DNA of 6,488 nucleotides from Candidatus Woesearchaeota archaeon (GTDB taxonomy: Archaea; Nanobdellota; Nanobdellia; Woesearchaeales; GW2011-AR15). Below the pieces are notes generated by a model, which saw only the letters and a list, made by a program, of their open reading frames with translations, made no database searches and was not told the origin of the DNA. Made by a program: the position numbers and the translations under genes. The DNA lies in assembly GCA_023701075.1 (NCBI GenBank), contig JAMPXQ010000080.1, forward strand, positions 1 to 6,488, in the 5' to 3' direction. Of the stretch, positions 5,385-6,488 are shown one piece after another (position 1 is the first letter of the stretch; every line of letters begins with the position of its first letter).

Positions 5385-6481
5385 CCCCTGCGCCAGATAT
5401 TAAATGTTCTTCTTATGCTGTATGGGCCTGCTTTCATATCTGAAACTGATCTGGTGATATGCTTAATAAGGTCCTGCAAGTCCCTGACAAGCCAACTGCT
5501 ATCCATTTGCATGTCTTGCAACTCACCTATCTTCTTGGAGATTGATTCTATCAAATCTATTGATATCTTAAGATTGCCTGATTCGACATAATTCCTCTCG
5601 GCCCGCTCATACATCAATCTAAGCCTATCCTTCATATTAAACAGAACTTCATAATGCACCCCTGTTTTTTTCTGCTTGATATCAGACTGCATTTCCCGCA
5701 ATATATCCAGATATTCTATAAGGTAATCTATAAGCCCCTCATCTTTCTTTTCAACCTCTTTAAAAGATATCTTAAAAACATTGCTTTTCCCAAAAAAATT
5801 TTCCATGAACCTATTAGGCTCTCCCATGACATACCTAATCGACACCGCAGCAAAATCCGTCAACATCCTATCAGATTCAGATGCTTTGATATTGCACCTT
5901 GACACGGCAACACTCCATTTTGAAGAATATGGGACATAGCTGCCAATGAAGATAGAACCAAATGTCGGACTGCCTTCGCCAAGATCTATATGGTACGTAT
6001 TGAATATGCTTGTACTGGTAAGATCTGATATCAAGACTCCAAGATATCTTTCGCTCATTATCTTAAGATAAGGGTAGAGCTCTTCTGACATCTCTTCATA
6101 CCTCTGAGCTATGCTTTGCAAGGCATGCCGTTTTATCCCCTGTTCCCTATCTTCCTCCCTATGACGATAAATATCTGCAAGGAGCATGCCTTTGTAGCGA
6201 TCATACTTATGCCTCGTGACATTTGCCAATGTGACCAGCTTTCTTAGACCATATTTCAAAGACTCATCGCTGGGCCTTAGGATAAGCGTTGAATAATTTG
6301 CCTGGGACCTAAGAGTTGTGTAATGAGATCCATTCACTGACGCCAAGGCCGAATAAAATTCATTTTTCTTTGATGAAAACAAATTGAAAGGAATCAGATA
6401 GATGCCAAGTGCAGTCCCATACTCATATGTGAGAGGACGTGAAGAGAAGTGGGAATTATGGCTGACACGATGCACGGCCAT
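5369..6481 (-). CDS. Uncharacterised protein with helical C-terminal region (5' end uncertain)
   Basis: A 370-residue protein I do not recognise. The ATG at 6481 is seven bases from the window edge; the two codons before it (Ser, Asp) are open, so the gene may start further out and be truncated here. Residues 1-70 are rich in Ser, Tyr, Arg and His. Residues 75-150 are helical and charged (RHREEDREQGIKRHA at 106-120). Residues 160-245 look beta-rich, with SPTFGSIFIGSYVPY (171-185) and WSVAVSRCNI (189-198). Residues 245-350 are again helical and amphipathic (LIDYLIEYLDILREM, 250-264), ending in a basic tail (RRTF, WRRG). No signal peptide, membrane span or catalytic motif is evident. Codon use matches its neighbours and the frame is uninterrupted, so I take it as a real gene. 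It is convergent with the coiled-coil gene. No function is offered. Confidence 0.75.
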   Translation of the reverse strand: MAVHRVSHNSHFSSRPLTYEYGTALGIYLIPFNLFSSKKNEFYSALASVNGSHYTTLRSQANYSTLILRPSDESLKYGLRKLVTLANVTRHKYDRYKGMLLADIYRHREEDREQGIKRHALQSIAQRYEEMSEELYPYLKIMSERYLGVLISDLTSTSIFNTYHIDLGEGSPTFGSIFIGSYVPYSSKWSVAVSRCNIKASESDRMLTDFAAVSIRYVMGEPNRFMENFFGKSNVFKISFKEVEKKDEGLIDYLIEYLDILREMQSDIKQKKTGVHYEVLFNMKDRLRLMYERAERNYVESGNLKISIDLIESISKKIGELQDMQMDSSWLVRDLQDLIKHITRSVSDMKAGPYSIRRTFNIWRRGLTKN

Positions 6482-6488
6482 ATCTGAA

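Noticed and set aside
5364..5902. Plus-strand open frames at the right end
   Set aside because: They are shadows of the 370-residue minus-strand gene.

Overview
The window most likely comes from an archaeon, probably a DPANN-type lineage such as Woesearchaeota or a relative. Base composition is moderate to low GC, and Arg and Ile codons are dominated by AGA/AGG and ATA. AT-rich TATA-like boxes sit about 26-27 bases before start codons, which fits archaeal promoters and leaderless mRNAs. One gene is a clear METTL5-type rRNA adenine methyltransferase, a family shared by archaea and eukaryotes. The phylum is an inference; no rRNA or other phylogenetic marker is present.

Layout. Positions 1-1446 hold a minus-strand operon: a METTL5-like N6-adenine methyltransferase, then an ABC-transporter ATPase 26 bp later, then the first 29 codons of an ABC-2-type permease. 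The permease overlaps the ATPase by an ATGA stop/start and is cut by the window edge. Positions 1447-1512 form a short divergent promoter region with one near-symmetric TATA element that could serve both directions. From 1513 to 5350 three genes run on the plus strand: a 367-residue protein that resembles a uracil-phosphoribosyltransferase-type PRTase fold with a degenerate PRPP loop, a 158-residue coiled-coil plus winged-helix protein, and a 688-residue protein that is mostly one long coiled coil ending in two 61-residue helical repeats. The last two each have their own TATA box. A convergent minus-strand gene (5369-6481, 370 residues, unrecognised) ends 18 bp from the coiled-coil gene and may continue past the right edge.

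How the genes work together. Only the ATPase and permease form a clear functional unit, the two halves of an ABC exporter. The methyltransferase probably shares their transcript but has no evident functional link. The coiled-coil/winged-helix and long coiled-coil genes are neighbours but have separate promoters. An inverted repeat beside the TATA box of the winged-helix gene makes autoregulation a reasonable hypothesis.

I see no CRISPR array, transposon, tRNA, rRNA or defence system. The most novel material is the degenerate PRTase-like protein, the long coiled-coil protein with its repeats, the possible operator, and the orphan 370-residue gene. The longest gene-free stretch is 2617-2739, which holds the inverted repeat and TATA box described below.
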